Assembly: GCA_964458125.1 (NCBI GenBank)
Contig: CAYWHE010000184.1
Span: 1 to 8,532, forward strand
Direction: 5' to 3'
Length of the DNA stretch: 8,532 nucleotides
Source: CAYWHE01 sp964458125
GTDB taxonomy: Bacteria > Bacteroidota > Bacteroidia > AKYH767-A > OLB10
Below the pieces are notes generated by a model. That model was not told the origin of the DNA. It ran no database searches and saw only the letters and a list, made by a program, of their open reading frames with translations. The position numbers and the translations under genes are program-made. This document shows positions 1-6,579 of this stretch, piece by piece (position 1 is the stretch's first letter; every line of letters begins with the position of its first letter).

Positions 1-288
1 ACGCCCAAGAAGCCGAATTCGGCCATGCGCAAGGTGGCGCGGGTGCGCCTTACCAACAAGTTTGAGGTGACGGCTTATATCCCGGGAGAGGGGCATAACC
101 TGCAGGAGCACTCCATCGTGCTGATCCGCGGCGGAAGGGTTAAGGATCTTCCCGGTGTTCGTTACCACATCATCCGGGGCGCCCTCGATACTTCCGGTGT
201 GGAAGGTCGTAATCAGCGCCGGAGCAAATACGGAACCAAGAAGCCAAAAGCTGGTGCAGCACCGGCGGCATCCAAAGGAAAAAAATAA
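1..288 (+). CDS. rpsL: 30S ribosomal protein S12 (uS12), 5' end outside window
   Basis: S12 sits at the decoding centre of the small subunit and helps monitor codon-anticodon pairing. The frame is open from base 1, so about 40 N-terminal residues are missing; the in-frame ATG at 25 is an internal Met within PNSAMRK, not the start. Visible landmarks are TPKKPNSA, GEGHNLQEHS and RGGRVKDLPGVRYH. Both lysines whose mutation gives streptomycin resistance in E. coli (K42 and K87) are present: K42 in TPKK, and K87 at 142-144. The Asp after K87, which RimO methylthiolates in E. coli, is also present. The C-terminus runs past the E. coli end as a short Ala/Lys-rich basic tail, as I recall for Bacteroidota S12. 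The gene ends in TAA, 29 bases before rpsG. Identification is certain. Confidence 0.98.
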   Translation, partial: TPKKPNSAMRKVARVRLTNKFEVTAYIPGEGHNLQEHSIVLIRGGRVKDLPGVRYHIIRGALDTSGVEGRNQRRSKYGTKKPKAGAAPAASKGKK

Positions 289-304
289 ATCAATTCATTT
301 AAAC

Positions 305-309
305 AGGAG
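305..309 (+). promoter_or_regulatory. Shine-Dalgarno site of rpsG (AGGAG)
   Basis: AGGAG lies 8 bases upstream of the rpsG ATG, which is good spacing for pairing with the 16S rRNA 3' end. It supports the chosen start. It is the only clear Shine-Dalgarno motif before any of the 14 start codons in the window; the other leaders are A/T-rich and lack GGAG or AGGA at a usable distance. Confidence 0.75.
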
Positions 310-317
310 TCATCCAC

Positions 318-788
318 ATGCGTAAGTCGAAGCCAAAAAAGAGAATGTTGTTACCGGATCCGAAATTTAACGATACCCTGGTTACGCGTTTTGTAAACAA
401 CCTCATGTACTGCGGCAAAAAAAGCCAGTCGTACGATATTTTTTACAGCGCCCTCGATATCGTAGAAAACAAAACCAAGGAGCCGGGCCTGGATCAATGG
501 AAAAAAGCCCTGGCCAACGTCATGCCCAGCGTGGAGGTGAAGAGCCGACGCGTCGGAGGAGCCACCTTTCAGATTCCCGGCGAGGTTCGCCCCGACCGCA
601 AAACGGCCCTGGGCATCAAATGGATGATCCTCTTTGCGCGTAAACGCAATGAAAAAACCATGGCCGATAAACTGGCCGGGGAAATCATTGCCGCAGCCAA
701 AGGTGAAGGAGCTGCCGTAAAGAAAAAAGACGACACCCACCGGATGGCGGAAGCCAACAAGGCCTTCTCTCACTTCCGCGCAAACTAA
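318..788 (+). CDS. rpsG: 30S ribosomal protein S7 (uS7)
   Basis: S7 is a primary binder of the 3' major domain of 16S rRNA. It starts assembly of the 30S head and contacts the E-site tRNA and mRNA exit region. The 156-residue product has normal length. It opens with the basic arm MRKSKPKKR and contains the conserved core VKSRRVGGATFQIP followed by RPDRKTALGIKW, then FARKR and MADKLAGEI. It closes with HRMAEANKAFSHFR, the usual C-terminal helix. The start at 318 is set by the protein family and by a Shine-Dalgarno motif 8 bases upstream. It lies 29 bases after rpsL and 45 bases before fusA, as in the classic str operon. In E. coli, S7 represses translation of this operon; no such mRNA structure could be recognised here. 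Confidence 0.98.
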   Translation: MRKSKPKKRMLLPDPKFNDTLVTRFVNNLMYCGKKSQSYDIFYSALDIVENKTKEPGLDQWKKALANVMPSVEVKSRRVGGATFQIPGEVRPDRKTALGIKWMILFARKRNEKTMADKLAGEIIAAAKGEGAAVKKKDDTHRMAEANKAFSHFRAN

Positions 789-833
789 ACAGGTAAATTA
801 ATAAGCATACAAGCATAAGCGACTGCAATTCAA

Positions 834-2978
834 ATGGCCACTGACCTACGTTTTACAAGAAATATCGGGATTTCCGCCCACATCGATGCCGGCAAAACGA
901 CAACGACTGAGCGTATCCTGTATTACACCGGTATCAACCATAAAATCGGGGAGGTGCATGATGGTGCAGCCACTATGGACTGGATGGTGCAGGAGCAGGA
1001 GCGTGGCATTACCATAACTTCTGCCGCCACCACCACTTTCTGGAATTATCCAACAGCGAACGGAAAACCCACCGGGGATACACGGAAATATAAAATGAAC
1101 ATCATCGACACGCCAGGTCACGTTGACTTTACCGTTGAGGTGGAGCGCTCGCTGCGTGTACTCGATGGCGCCGTTGCCCTGTTTTGCGCTGTCGGCGGGG
1201 TGGAGCCCCAGTCGGAAACCGTCTGGCGTCAGATGAACAAATACAGTGTCCCCCGTATCGGTTTCGTCAATAAAATGGACCGCGCCGGCGCCGATTTTTT
1301 CAGCGTGGTATCTCAGGTTCGTGAACGCCTGGGTGGTAATGCCGTTCCGCTGCAGGTTCCGATCGGAGCGGAAGAGACCTTTAAAGGTGTCGTTGACCTG
1401 ATCCGTAATAAGGCCATCGTTTGGGATGAAGCTACCCAGGGAATGACCTATACTGAAATCACCATTCCCGAAGATCTGAAAGAAGAAGTTGCCAAATGGA
1501 GGGAAAAACTCGTTGAATCCGTAGCCGAATTTGACGACCACCTGATGGAGAAGTTTTTCGAAAACCCGGATTCCATCACGGAAGAGGAAATGATTGCGGC
1601 CATCAGGAAAGCAACCATCGCCATGAAGATCACGCCCATGATGTGCGGTTCGTCTTTTAAAAACAAAGGCGTTCAAACCATGCTCGATGCCGTCATGGCC
1701 TTCCTGCCCAGCCCCATGGATATTTCTTCCGTTACCGGTGTGAACCCGGATACAAGCCAGGAAGAAATCCGCAAGCCGGATGTGGGCGATCATTTCGCTG
1801 CATTGGCCTTTAAAATTGCCACCGACCCTTTTGTGGGACGTTTGGCCTTCTTCCGTGTCTATTCCGGCAAACTCGATTCCGGTTCCTATATTTTCAATAC
1901 GCGCACCGGTAACAAGGAACGTATTTCCCGCCTGTTTCAAATGCATGCCAACAAGCAAAATGCCATTGACACCATCGAAGCCGGGGATATTGGCGCTGCT
2001 GTCGGATTCAAAGACATCCGGACCGGCGATACCCTGTGCGATGAAAAGCATCCCATCGTACTCGAATCCATGAGTTTTCCGACACCCGTTATCGGTCTGG
2101 CCATCGAACCAAAAACTCAGGCCGACGTGGATAAGCTGGGTATGGCACTGAATAAACTGGCCGAAGAAGATCCAACCTTCCGGGTGTATACCGATGAAGA
2201 AACCGGTCAGACGGTCATCAGCGGTATGGGTGAACTGCACCTCGAGATTATCGTAGATCGCCTGAAGCGCGAATTTAAGGTGGAATGCAACCAGGGCGCA
2301 CCACAGGTTGCCTATAAGGAAGCCATCACCGGTACGGTTAACCACCGCGAGGTTTATAAGAAACAAACCGGCGGTCGCGGTAAATTTGCCGATATCAATA
2401 TCACCATTTCTCCCATTGATGCCGATTTCGACCTGTCGAAAGGGGGATTGCAGTTTGTAAATGAAATCACCGGTGGAAATATCCCCAGGGAGTTTATTCC
2501 CGCTGTGGAAAAAGGTTTTAAGGCGGCCATGGTAAATGGTGTGCTGGCCGGTTATCCCCTCGACAGTTTAAAAGTCAGGTTGACCGATGGTTCCTACCAC
2601 ACGGTTGACTCCGATTCCCTGTCGTTTGAAATTTGCGCCCGTACGGCCTTCAGGGAAGCATTGCCAAAATGTAAGCCCGTATTGCTGGAGCCCATCATGA
2701 AGGTGGAAGTGGTTACCCCCGAAGAAAATATGGGTGATGTCATCGGAGACCTGAACAAACGCAGGGGCCACCTCGAAGGAATGGACAGCCGCGCTGGCGC
2801 CCAGGTGATCCGCGCCAAGGTTCCGCTGTCCGAAATGTTCGGATACGTGACTACCCTGCGAACCATCACCTCGGGCCGGGCTTCCTCTTCCATGGAATTC
2901 TCACATTATTCCGAAGTGCCCAAGGCCATCTCCGATGAGGTTGTCGCTAAGGTAAAAGGAAAAGCAGAAAAAGTTTAA
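834..2978 (+). CDS. fusA: Translation elongation factor G (EF-G)
   Basis: EF-G is the GTPase that moves tRNAs and mRNA through the ribosome after each peptide bond and, with RRF, helps split ribosomes. The 714-residue product is complete. G motifs: G1 AHIDAGKT (15-22), G2 RGITI (57-61), G3 DTPGH with the catalytic His (92-96), G4 NKMD (146-149), and G5 GSS (272-274) in place of the usual GSA. Domains II to V follow from about residue 318; the domain IV tip shows DGSYH (585-589). GMGELHLE around His469 and the Phe of GHVDFT match residues whose mutation gives fusidic acid resistance elsewhere, so the site looks wild type. The G2-to-G3 stretch is about 6 residues longer than in E. coli, with a Pro/Gly/Asn-rich loop near 71-84. 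Intact G motifs argue for the canonical enzyme rather than a divergent EF-G2 paralogue. No Shine-Dalgarno motif precedes the ATG. Confidence 0.98.
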   Translation: MATDLRFTRNIGISAHIDAGKTTTTERILYYTGINHKIGEVHDGAATMDWMVQEQERGITITSAATTTFWNYPTANGKPTGDTRKYKMNIIDTPGHVDFTVEVERSLRVLDGAVALFCAVGGVEPQSETVWRQMNKYSVPRIGFVNKMDRAGADFFSVVSQVRERLGGNAVPLQVPIGAEETFKGVVDLIRNKAIVWDEATQGMTYTEITIPEDLKEEVAKWREKLVESVAEFDDHLMEKFFENPDSITEEEMIAAIRKATIAMKITPMMCGSSFKNKGVQTMLDAVMAFLPSPMDISSVTGVNPDTSQEEIRKPDVGDHFAALAFKIATDPFVGRLAFFRVYSGKLDSGSYIFNTRTGNKERISRLFQMHANKQNAIDTIEAGDIGAAVGFKDIRTGDTLCDEKHPIVLESMSFPTPVIGLAIEPKTQADVDKLGMALNKLAEEDPTFRVYTDEETGQTVISGMGELHLEIIVDRLKREFKVECNQGAPQVAYKEAITGTVNHREVYKKQTGGRGKFADINITISPIDADFDLSKGGLQFVNEITGGNIPREFIPAVEKGFKAAMVNGVLAGYPLDSLKVRLTDGSYHTVDSDSLSFEICARTAFREALPKCKPVLLEPIMKVEVVTPEENMGDVIGDLNKRRGHLEGMDSRAGAQVIRAKVPLSEMFGYVTTLRTITSGRASSSMEFSHYSEVPKAISDEVVAKVKGKAEKV

Positions 2979-3032
2979 TATACAGTAAGACTTAAAGAGA
3001 AATAGTATAAAGACTTCATAATCAAAAAATAA

Positions 3033-3338
3033 ATGAGTCAAAGAATTCGGATAAAGTTGAAATCCTACGACTACAACCTCGTGGATAAATCAGCGGAGAA
3101 AATCGTAAAAACGGTTAAGACCACAGGCGCTGTTGTAAACGGTCCCATTCCCTTACCAACGGAAAAGAGAATTTATACTGTTTTGCGTTCACCCCACGTC
3201 AACAAAAAGGCGCGTGAACAATTCCAGCTTTGCTCTTATAAAAGACTGCTGGATATTTACAGTTCAACCGCAAAAACGGTTGATGCATTAATGAAGCTGG
3301 AACTGCCAAGTGGCGTTGAAGTTGAAATTAAAGTATAG
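3033..3338 (+). CDS. rpsJ: 30S ribosomal protein S10 (uS10, NusE)
   Basis: S10 belongs to the 30S head and also acts as NusE, pairing with NusB in transcription antitermination and with NusG in coupling transcription to translation. The 101-residue product has normal length. It shows RIRIKLKSYD at the start, GPIPLPTEKRIYTVLRSPHVNKKARE across the long ribosome-binding loop (roughly 38-63), and TVDALMKLELPSGVEVEI at the end. It is the first gene of the S10 block and follows fusA by 54 bases with no tuf between. By hand count its G+C is about 41%, lower than its neighbours, and both flanking spacers are A/T-rich. It is the only gene here ending in TAG. The start lacks a Shine-Dalgarno motif and sits behind an A-rich run. 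Confidence 0.98.
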   Translation: MSQRIRIKLKSYDYNLVDKSAEKIVKTVKTTGAVVNGPIPLPTEKRIYTVLRSPHVNKKAREQFQLCSYKRLLDIYSSTAKTVDALMKLELPSGVEVEIKV

Positions 3339-3402
3339 TTATTTAAGTAGCGTAAAATTAATAGTTTAGTTTAAGTTAGTAAAACAGATAATACATACAA
3401 GC

Positions 3403-4020
3403 ATGTCAGGCATAATTGGTAAAAAAGTTGGGATGACCAGCATCTTTGATGCGGAGGGAAAGAATATTCCCTGCACCGTTATTCAGGCAGGTCCTTGTGT
3501 AGTTACCCAGGTGAAGACGGCGGAGAAGGATGGTTATAATGCCATTCAGCTCTCCTTTGATGAGCGGAAGGAAAAACACACCACGGCCGCTTTAAAGGGT
3601 CATTTTGCAAAGGCCGGAACAACTCCCAAGCGGAAAATTGTGGAATTCAGGGATTTCGCCCAGCCCCTAAGCCCGGGTGATACGGTGTTGGCAGATAATT
3701 TTTCCGAGGGCGATTTCTGTGACGTTATCGGCATCTCCAAGGGAAAAGGATTTATGGGTGTGGTCAAGCGTCACGGTTTCAGCGGCGTTGGCGGAACCAC
3801 TCACGGACAGCATAACCGCTTGCGCGCTCCCGGTTCCATGGGTGCCTCTTCCTGGCCCTCGCGCGTTTTTCCGGGCATGCGTATGGCCGGCCGTTTGGGT
3901 TATGACCGGGTAAAGGTTCAAAACCTGCAGGTGGTAAAAGTGATTCCCGAGCAAAACCTCATCCTCGTGAAAGGGGCTGTACCGGGACATAAAGGAACTT
4001 ATTTAACAATCGAAAAATAA
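3403..4020 (+). CDS. rplC: 50S ribosomal protein L3 (uL3)
   Basis: L3 is an early-assembling protein that binds 23S rRNA domain VI and sends a loop toward the peptidyl-transferase centre. The 205-residue product starts with the typical GIIGKKVGMTSIF. It carries GKGFMGVVKRHGF (114-126) and the extended loop GGTTHGQHNRLRAPGSMG running into MRMAGRLG (130-166). At the loop tip the residue aligned with Gln150 of E. coli L3, which PrmB methylates, is Ala148, in GSMGASSW. Cys24, Cys32 and Cys106 are scattered and form no metal motif. A 64-base A/T-rich spacer, the longest in the window, precedes it. The start has no Shine-Dalgarno motif and was chosen because it matches the conserved N-terminus. One base separates its stop from rplD. 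Confidence 0.97.
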   Translation: MSGIIGKKVGMTSIFDAEGKNIPCTVIQAGPCVVTQVKTAEKDGYNAIQLSFDERKEKHTTAALKGHFAKAGTTPKRKIVEFRDFAQPLSPGDTVLADNFSEGDFCDVIGISKGKGFMGVVKRHGFSGVGGTTHGQHNRLRAPGSMGASSWPSRVFPGMRMAGRLGYDRVKVQNLQVVKVIPEQNLILVKGAVPGHKGTYLTIEK

Positions 4021-4021
4021 A

Positions 4022-4651
4022 ATGGAATTACCCGTTTTACAGGTTTCCGGTCAGGAAACAGGACGTAAGGTATCGCTCAATGCTGATATATTTGGCATTG
4101 AACCCAACGACCACGCCATCTACCTGGACGTAAAGCAATACATGGCCAATAAGCGCCAGGGAACGCATAAGGCCAAGGAACGGAATGAAGTTTCCGGCAC
4201 CACGAAGAAGCTGAAGCGTCAGAAAGGTACCGGTGGTGCCCGTGCCGGCAGCATGAAGTCACCCCTCTTTGTCGGTGGCGGCCGCGTTTTCGGACCCCGG
4301 CCCAGGGATTACAGTTTCAAGCTCAACAAAAAGCTCAAACGAGTGGCCCGTATTTCCGCACTTTCCTATAAGGCTAAAAACAACAGCATCACCATTCTGG
4401 AGGACTTCCAAATGGAAAGCCCCAAGACAAAGTCCTATGCCGACATCATGAAAAAGCTGAGCCTGGCCGGTAAGAAGACCCTGCTGGTGGTGGCTGAAGG
4501 AAATAAAAACCTGCACCTGTCGTCCCGCAACCTCCCGAAGAATAAAGTGGTTCCGGCGGCTGACCTGAATACTTACGACATTCTGAACGCCTCCAGCCTG
4601 CTGATGACTGAAGGCAGTTTGCCAATCCTTGAAAACAACCTGTTAAAATGA
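4022..4651 (+). CDS. rplD: 50S ribosomal protein L4 (uL4)
   Basis: L4 binds 23S rRNA early in assembly, and its long loop lines the constriction of the peptide exit tunnel. The 209-residue product opens MELPVLQVSG and contains RQGTHKAK (45-52). The tunnel loop RQKGTGGARAGSMKSPLFVGGG (66-87) includes Lys68, aligned with Lys63 of E. coli, where mutation gives erythromycin resistance; here it is the sensitive type. KLNKKLKRVA (100-109) and a C-terminal Rossmann-like half follow. Its ATG lies 1 base after the rplC stop, and its TGA overlaps the rplW start by 4 bases, so translation of the three genes is probably coupled. In E. coli, L4 represses the S10 operon through a leader ahead of rpsJ; no such leader was recognised here. 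Confidence 0.97.
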   Translation: MELPVLQVSGQETGRKVSLNADIFGIEPNDHAIYLDVKQYMANKRQGTHKAKERNEVSGTTKKLKRQKGTGGARAGSMKSPLFVGGGRVFGPRPRDYSFKLNKKLKRVARISALSYKAKNNSITILEDFQMESPKTKSYADIMKKLSLAGKKTLLVVAEGNKNLHLSSRNLPKNKVVPAADLNTYDILNASSLLMTEGSLPILENNLLK

Positions 4652-4938
4652 GCATCTTAAAAAAGCCAGTCATCACCGAAAAAATGACGAAGCTGGGCGA
4701 AAAGGCCGGCCGTTATGGGTTTTATGTGGATCCCGGTGCCAATAAAATTGAAATTAAGAAGGCCGTGGAGGCCATGTACGGAGTGAATGTGGCCTCGGTG
4801 AACACCATGGTTTGTCATGGCAAGAAAAAGGTACGCTACACCAAAACCGGTTTCCAGAGCGGTAACCGCCCGACCTTAAAAAAAGCGATCGTAACCCTGA
4901 AGAAGGGTGAAACCATCGACTTCTTCAGCAATATTTAA
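4648..4938 (+). CDS. rplW: 50S ribosomal protein L23 (uL23)
   Basis: L23 lies at the rim of the peptide exit tunnel and is the docking site for trigger factor and SRP. The 96-residue product begins SILKKPVITEKM; Glu11 of this stretch aligns with Glu18 of E. coli L23, the residue important for chaperone docking. The core shows NKIEIKKAVEAMYGVNVASVNT (about 32-53), then a basic loop (KKKVRYTKTG) and KKAIVTLKKGETIDFF near the end. The start codon overlaps the rplD stop (ATGA at 4648-4651), a typical coupling arrangement, and no Shine-Dalgarno motif is visible. It ends in TAA followed by TC. A 24-base spacer leads to rplB. Length and sequence are ordinary for the family. Confidence 0.97.
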   Translation: MSILKKPVITEKMTKLGEKAGRYGFYVDPGANKIEIKKAVEAMYGVNVASVNTMVCHGKKKVRYTKTGFQSGNRPTLKKAIVTLKKGETIDFFSNI

Positions 4939-4962
4939 TCTAATAATCAGCATCACAACAAG

Positions 4963-5787
4963 ATGGCAGTTAAGAAATTACGTCCCACCACACCCAGTCA
5001 GCGGTTTATCATCAAAAGCAGTTTTGAGGAAATCACAGCATCCAAACCGGAAAAGAGTCTCCTGCTTTCCCTGAAGAAGTCTGGCGGAAGAAACAATTCC
5101 GGTAAAATGACCATGCGTTACATGGGAGGTGGTCACCGGAAAATGCTTCGCCTGATTGATTTCAAGCGCGATAAGGCCGGTATCAAAGGGGAAGTGAAAA
5201 CAATAGAATATGATCCGAACCGTACGGCCCGTATTGCACTGGTGGTATATACCGATGGGGAAAAGCGCTATATCCTGGCGCCGACCGGTTTAAAGGTTGG
5301 ACAAGCTGTGCTTTCCGGCGAGAACGCCAGCCCCGAAATCGGCAATGCCCTTTTCATTAAAGACATTCCGCTTGGAACGCTGATTCACAATATTGAACTC
5401 CGTCCCGGGCAGGGAGGTAAAATCGCCCGCACTGCCGGATCCTATGCCCAGCTGGCAGCCCGCGATGGCCGTTATGCCACCATTAAATTACCCTCCGGTG
5501 AAACCCGGATGATTCTGGTGAACTGCGTGGCTTCCATCGGAACGGTATCCAATGCAGATCATAACCAGGAAAGCCTGGGTAAAGCCGGCCGTAAACGCTG
5601 GCTCGGCCGCCGGCCACGCGTCAGGGGCGTTGCCATGAACCCCGTGGATCACCCAATGGGCGGCGGAGAAGGAAAGGCCTCCGGCGGACAACCCCGGTCC
5701 AGGAAGGGCTTATATTCAAAAGGCTATAAAACCCGCCGGTTGAAAAACAAATCGAACCAGTACATCCTCGAAAAAAGAAAGAAATAA
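4963..5787 (+). CDS. rplB: 50S ribosomal protein L2 (uL2)
   Basis: L2 is among the most conserved ribosomal proteins. It bridges the subunits and is needed for their association, tRNA binding and peptidyl transfer. The 274-residue product has full length. The N-terminal half includes MRYMGGGHRKMLRLIDFKRD (51-70). The OB-fold and SH3-like core carry IHNIELRPGQGGKIARTAGS (141-160) and RMILVNCVASIGTVSN. The C-terminal loop MNPVDHPMGGGEG (225-237) contains His230, equivalent to the essential His229 of E. coli. The next His of E. coli (DHPH) is Met here, which I recall as usual in Bacteroidota. The tail is strongly basic. Its stop is followed by a 50-base spacer holding a perfect inverted repeat. 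Confidence 0.98.
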   Translation: MAVKKLRPTTPSQRFIIKSSFEEITASKPEKSLLLSLKKSGGRNNSGKMTMRYMGGGHRKMLRLIDFKRDKAGIKGEVKTIEYDPNRTARIALVVYTDGEKRYILAPTGLKVGQAVLSGENASPEIGNALFIKDIPLGTLIHNIELRPGQGGKIARTAGSYAQLAARDGRYATIKLPSGETRMILVNCVASIGTVSNADHNQESLGKAGRKRWLGRRPRVRGVAMNPVDHPMGGGEGKASGGQPRSRKGLYSKGYKTRRLKNKSNQYILEKRKK

Positions 5788-5792
5788 TTCCG

Positions 5793-5808
5793 TCAGGCCA
5801 AGGCCTGA
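5793..5808 (+). repeat. Perfect inverted repeat between rplB and rpsS
   Basis: TCAGGCC, then AA, then GGCCTGA: 7-base arms, perfectly complementary. In RNA it could fold as a 6-bp G+C-rich stem with a CAAG tetraloop. It begins 6 bases after the rplB stop and ends 29 bases before the rpsS start. No T-run follows, so it is not a standard intrinsic terminator. An RNA-processing or mRNA-stability hairpin is possible, but so is chance. Confidence 0.6.
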
Positions 5809-5837
5809 TCCAAATAGAAACCAAGCATTAATAAACC

Positions 5838-6116
5838 ATGAGTCGTTCCCTCAAAAAAGGTCCGTTTATAGACCAGAAGCTGGAGAAAAAGGTTCTTGCG
5901 ATGAATGAATCCAAGAAAAAAACAGCCGTGAAAACCTGGTCACGCAGGTCCATGATTTCCCCTGATTTTGTCGGGCATACATTGGCCGTCCATAATGGAA
6001 ATAAATTCGTTCCCGTGTACATAACCGAAAACATGGTGGGTCATAAACTGGGTGAATTCGCACCGACCCGCACCTTCAGGGGGCACTCCGGAAACAGGGA
6101 TAAAGCAACAACATAA
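5838..6116 (+). CDS. rpsS: 30S ribosomal protein S19 (uS19)
   Basis: S19 sits in the 30S head, pairs with S13, and takes part in the intersubunit bridge near the A-site finger and A-site tRNA. The 92-residue product has standard length. It opens SRSLKKGPFIDQKL and contains KTWSRRSMISPDFVGHTLAVHNGNKFVPVYI (about 32-62). MVGHKLGEFAPTRTF precedes a disordered basic end with GHSGNRDK. The start is fixed by the conserved MSRSLKKGPF; the leader is A/T-rich with no Shine-Dalgarno motif. Its TAA stop is 5 bases before rplV, so the two may be translationally coupled. Nothing in it is unusual. Confidence 0.97.
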   Translation: MSRSLKKGPFIDQKLEKKVLAMNESKKKTAVKTWSRRSMISPDFVGHTLAVHNGNKFVPVYITENMVGHKLGEFAPTRTFRGHSGNRDKATT

Positions 6117-6121
6117 TCGCA

Positions 6122-6562
6122 ATGGGAGCAAGAAAACGAAATACAGCCGAAGAACGGAAAGAGGCGATGAAGTCGACCTACTTTGCCAAACTGAACAACT
6201 GTCCGACCTCTCCCCGAAAGATGAGGCTGGTGGCCGATATGATACGGGGCAAAAAAGTGAACCTGGCTTTGTACATGCTGAAATACAGCAACAAGGAAGC
6301 GGCAGACCGGATGAAAAAACTTCTTTTGTCCGCCCTGGCCAACTGGCAGGCAAAAAATGAAGGGGTGCGCATGGAAGATGAAAGCTTATTCATCAGGGAA
6401 GTGCATGTGGACAGCGGACGGCAGCTGAAAAGGCTTCGTACGGCTCCTCAGGGTCGCGGGCACCGGATACGGAAGCGTTCCAATCATGTAACGCTCATCG
6501 TGGACCACCAACCGGCCGGCATGCTGGAAAACGCCACCGAAACAGCAGAAACTCAAAATTAA
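6122..6562 (+). CDS. rplV: 50S ribosomal protein L22 (uL22)
   Basis: L22 contacts all 23S rRNA domains, and its long beta-hairpin lines the exit tunnel beside L4. The 146-residue product is longer than E. coli L22 (110). About 20 extra N-terminal residues start MGARKR, a form I recall from Bacteroidota, and about 17 extra residues follow the usual end. Core motifs are TSPRKMRLVADMIRGKKV (29-46), KEAADRMKKLL, and the hairpin region up to TAPQGRGHRIRKRSNH (107-122). The 129-146 tail is Glu/Thr/Ala-rich and probably disordered. A later ATG (codon 16) would remove the MGARKR segment, so the first ATG is preferred. It begins 5 bases after rpsS. The hairpin is intact, with no deletion of the kind linked to macrolide resistance. 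Confidence 0.96.
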   Translation: MGARKRNTAEERKEAMKSTYFAKLNNCPTSPRKMRLVADMIRGKKVNLALYMLKYSNKEAADRMKKLLLSALANWQAKNEGVRMEDESLFIREVHVDSGRQLKRLRTAPQGRGHRIRKRSNHVTLIVDHQPAGMLENATETAETQN

Positions 6563-6579
6563 TCAGTAATAAACGTTAA

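Noticed and set aside
297..306. ATTTAAACAG shared between the rpsG leader and the rplP leader (7391-7400)
   Set aside because: A 10-base A/T-rich match at different distances from the start codons; not distinguishable from chance.
846..2366. 506-codon open frame on the - strand across fusA
   Set aside because: It lies wholly antisense to a clear EF-G gene. Its predicted protein is rich in His, Gly and Phe in the way antisense frames of such codon usage are, and it resembles no family I know. It is a shadow.
3339..3402. Possible promoter in the A/T-rich rpsJ-rplC spacer
   Set aside because: TAGTTTAG and TATAA-like strings occur, but there is no good Bacteroidota -7/-33 pair; calling a promoter would be guesswork.
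3241..4020. L4-type S10 leader or other autoregulatory RNA ahead of the S10 genes
   Set aside because: The spacers are only 54 and 64 bases and show no multi-hairpin structure like the E. coli S10 leader.
5788..5837. Intrinsic terminator after rplB
   Set aside because: The inverted repeat there has no following T-run, and ribosomal genes continue downstream in the same direction.
6052..6360. 102-codon + strand frame bridging rpsS and rplV
   Set aside because: It overlaps both genes out of frame, and both have strong family matches. The predicted peptide is of low-complexity, shadow type.
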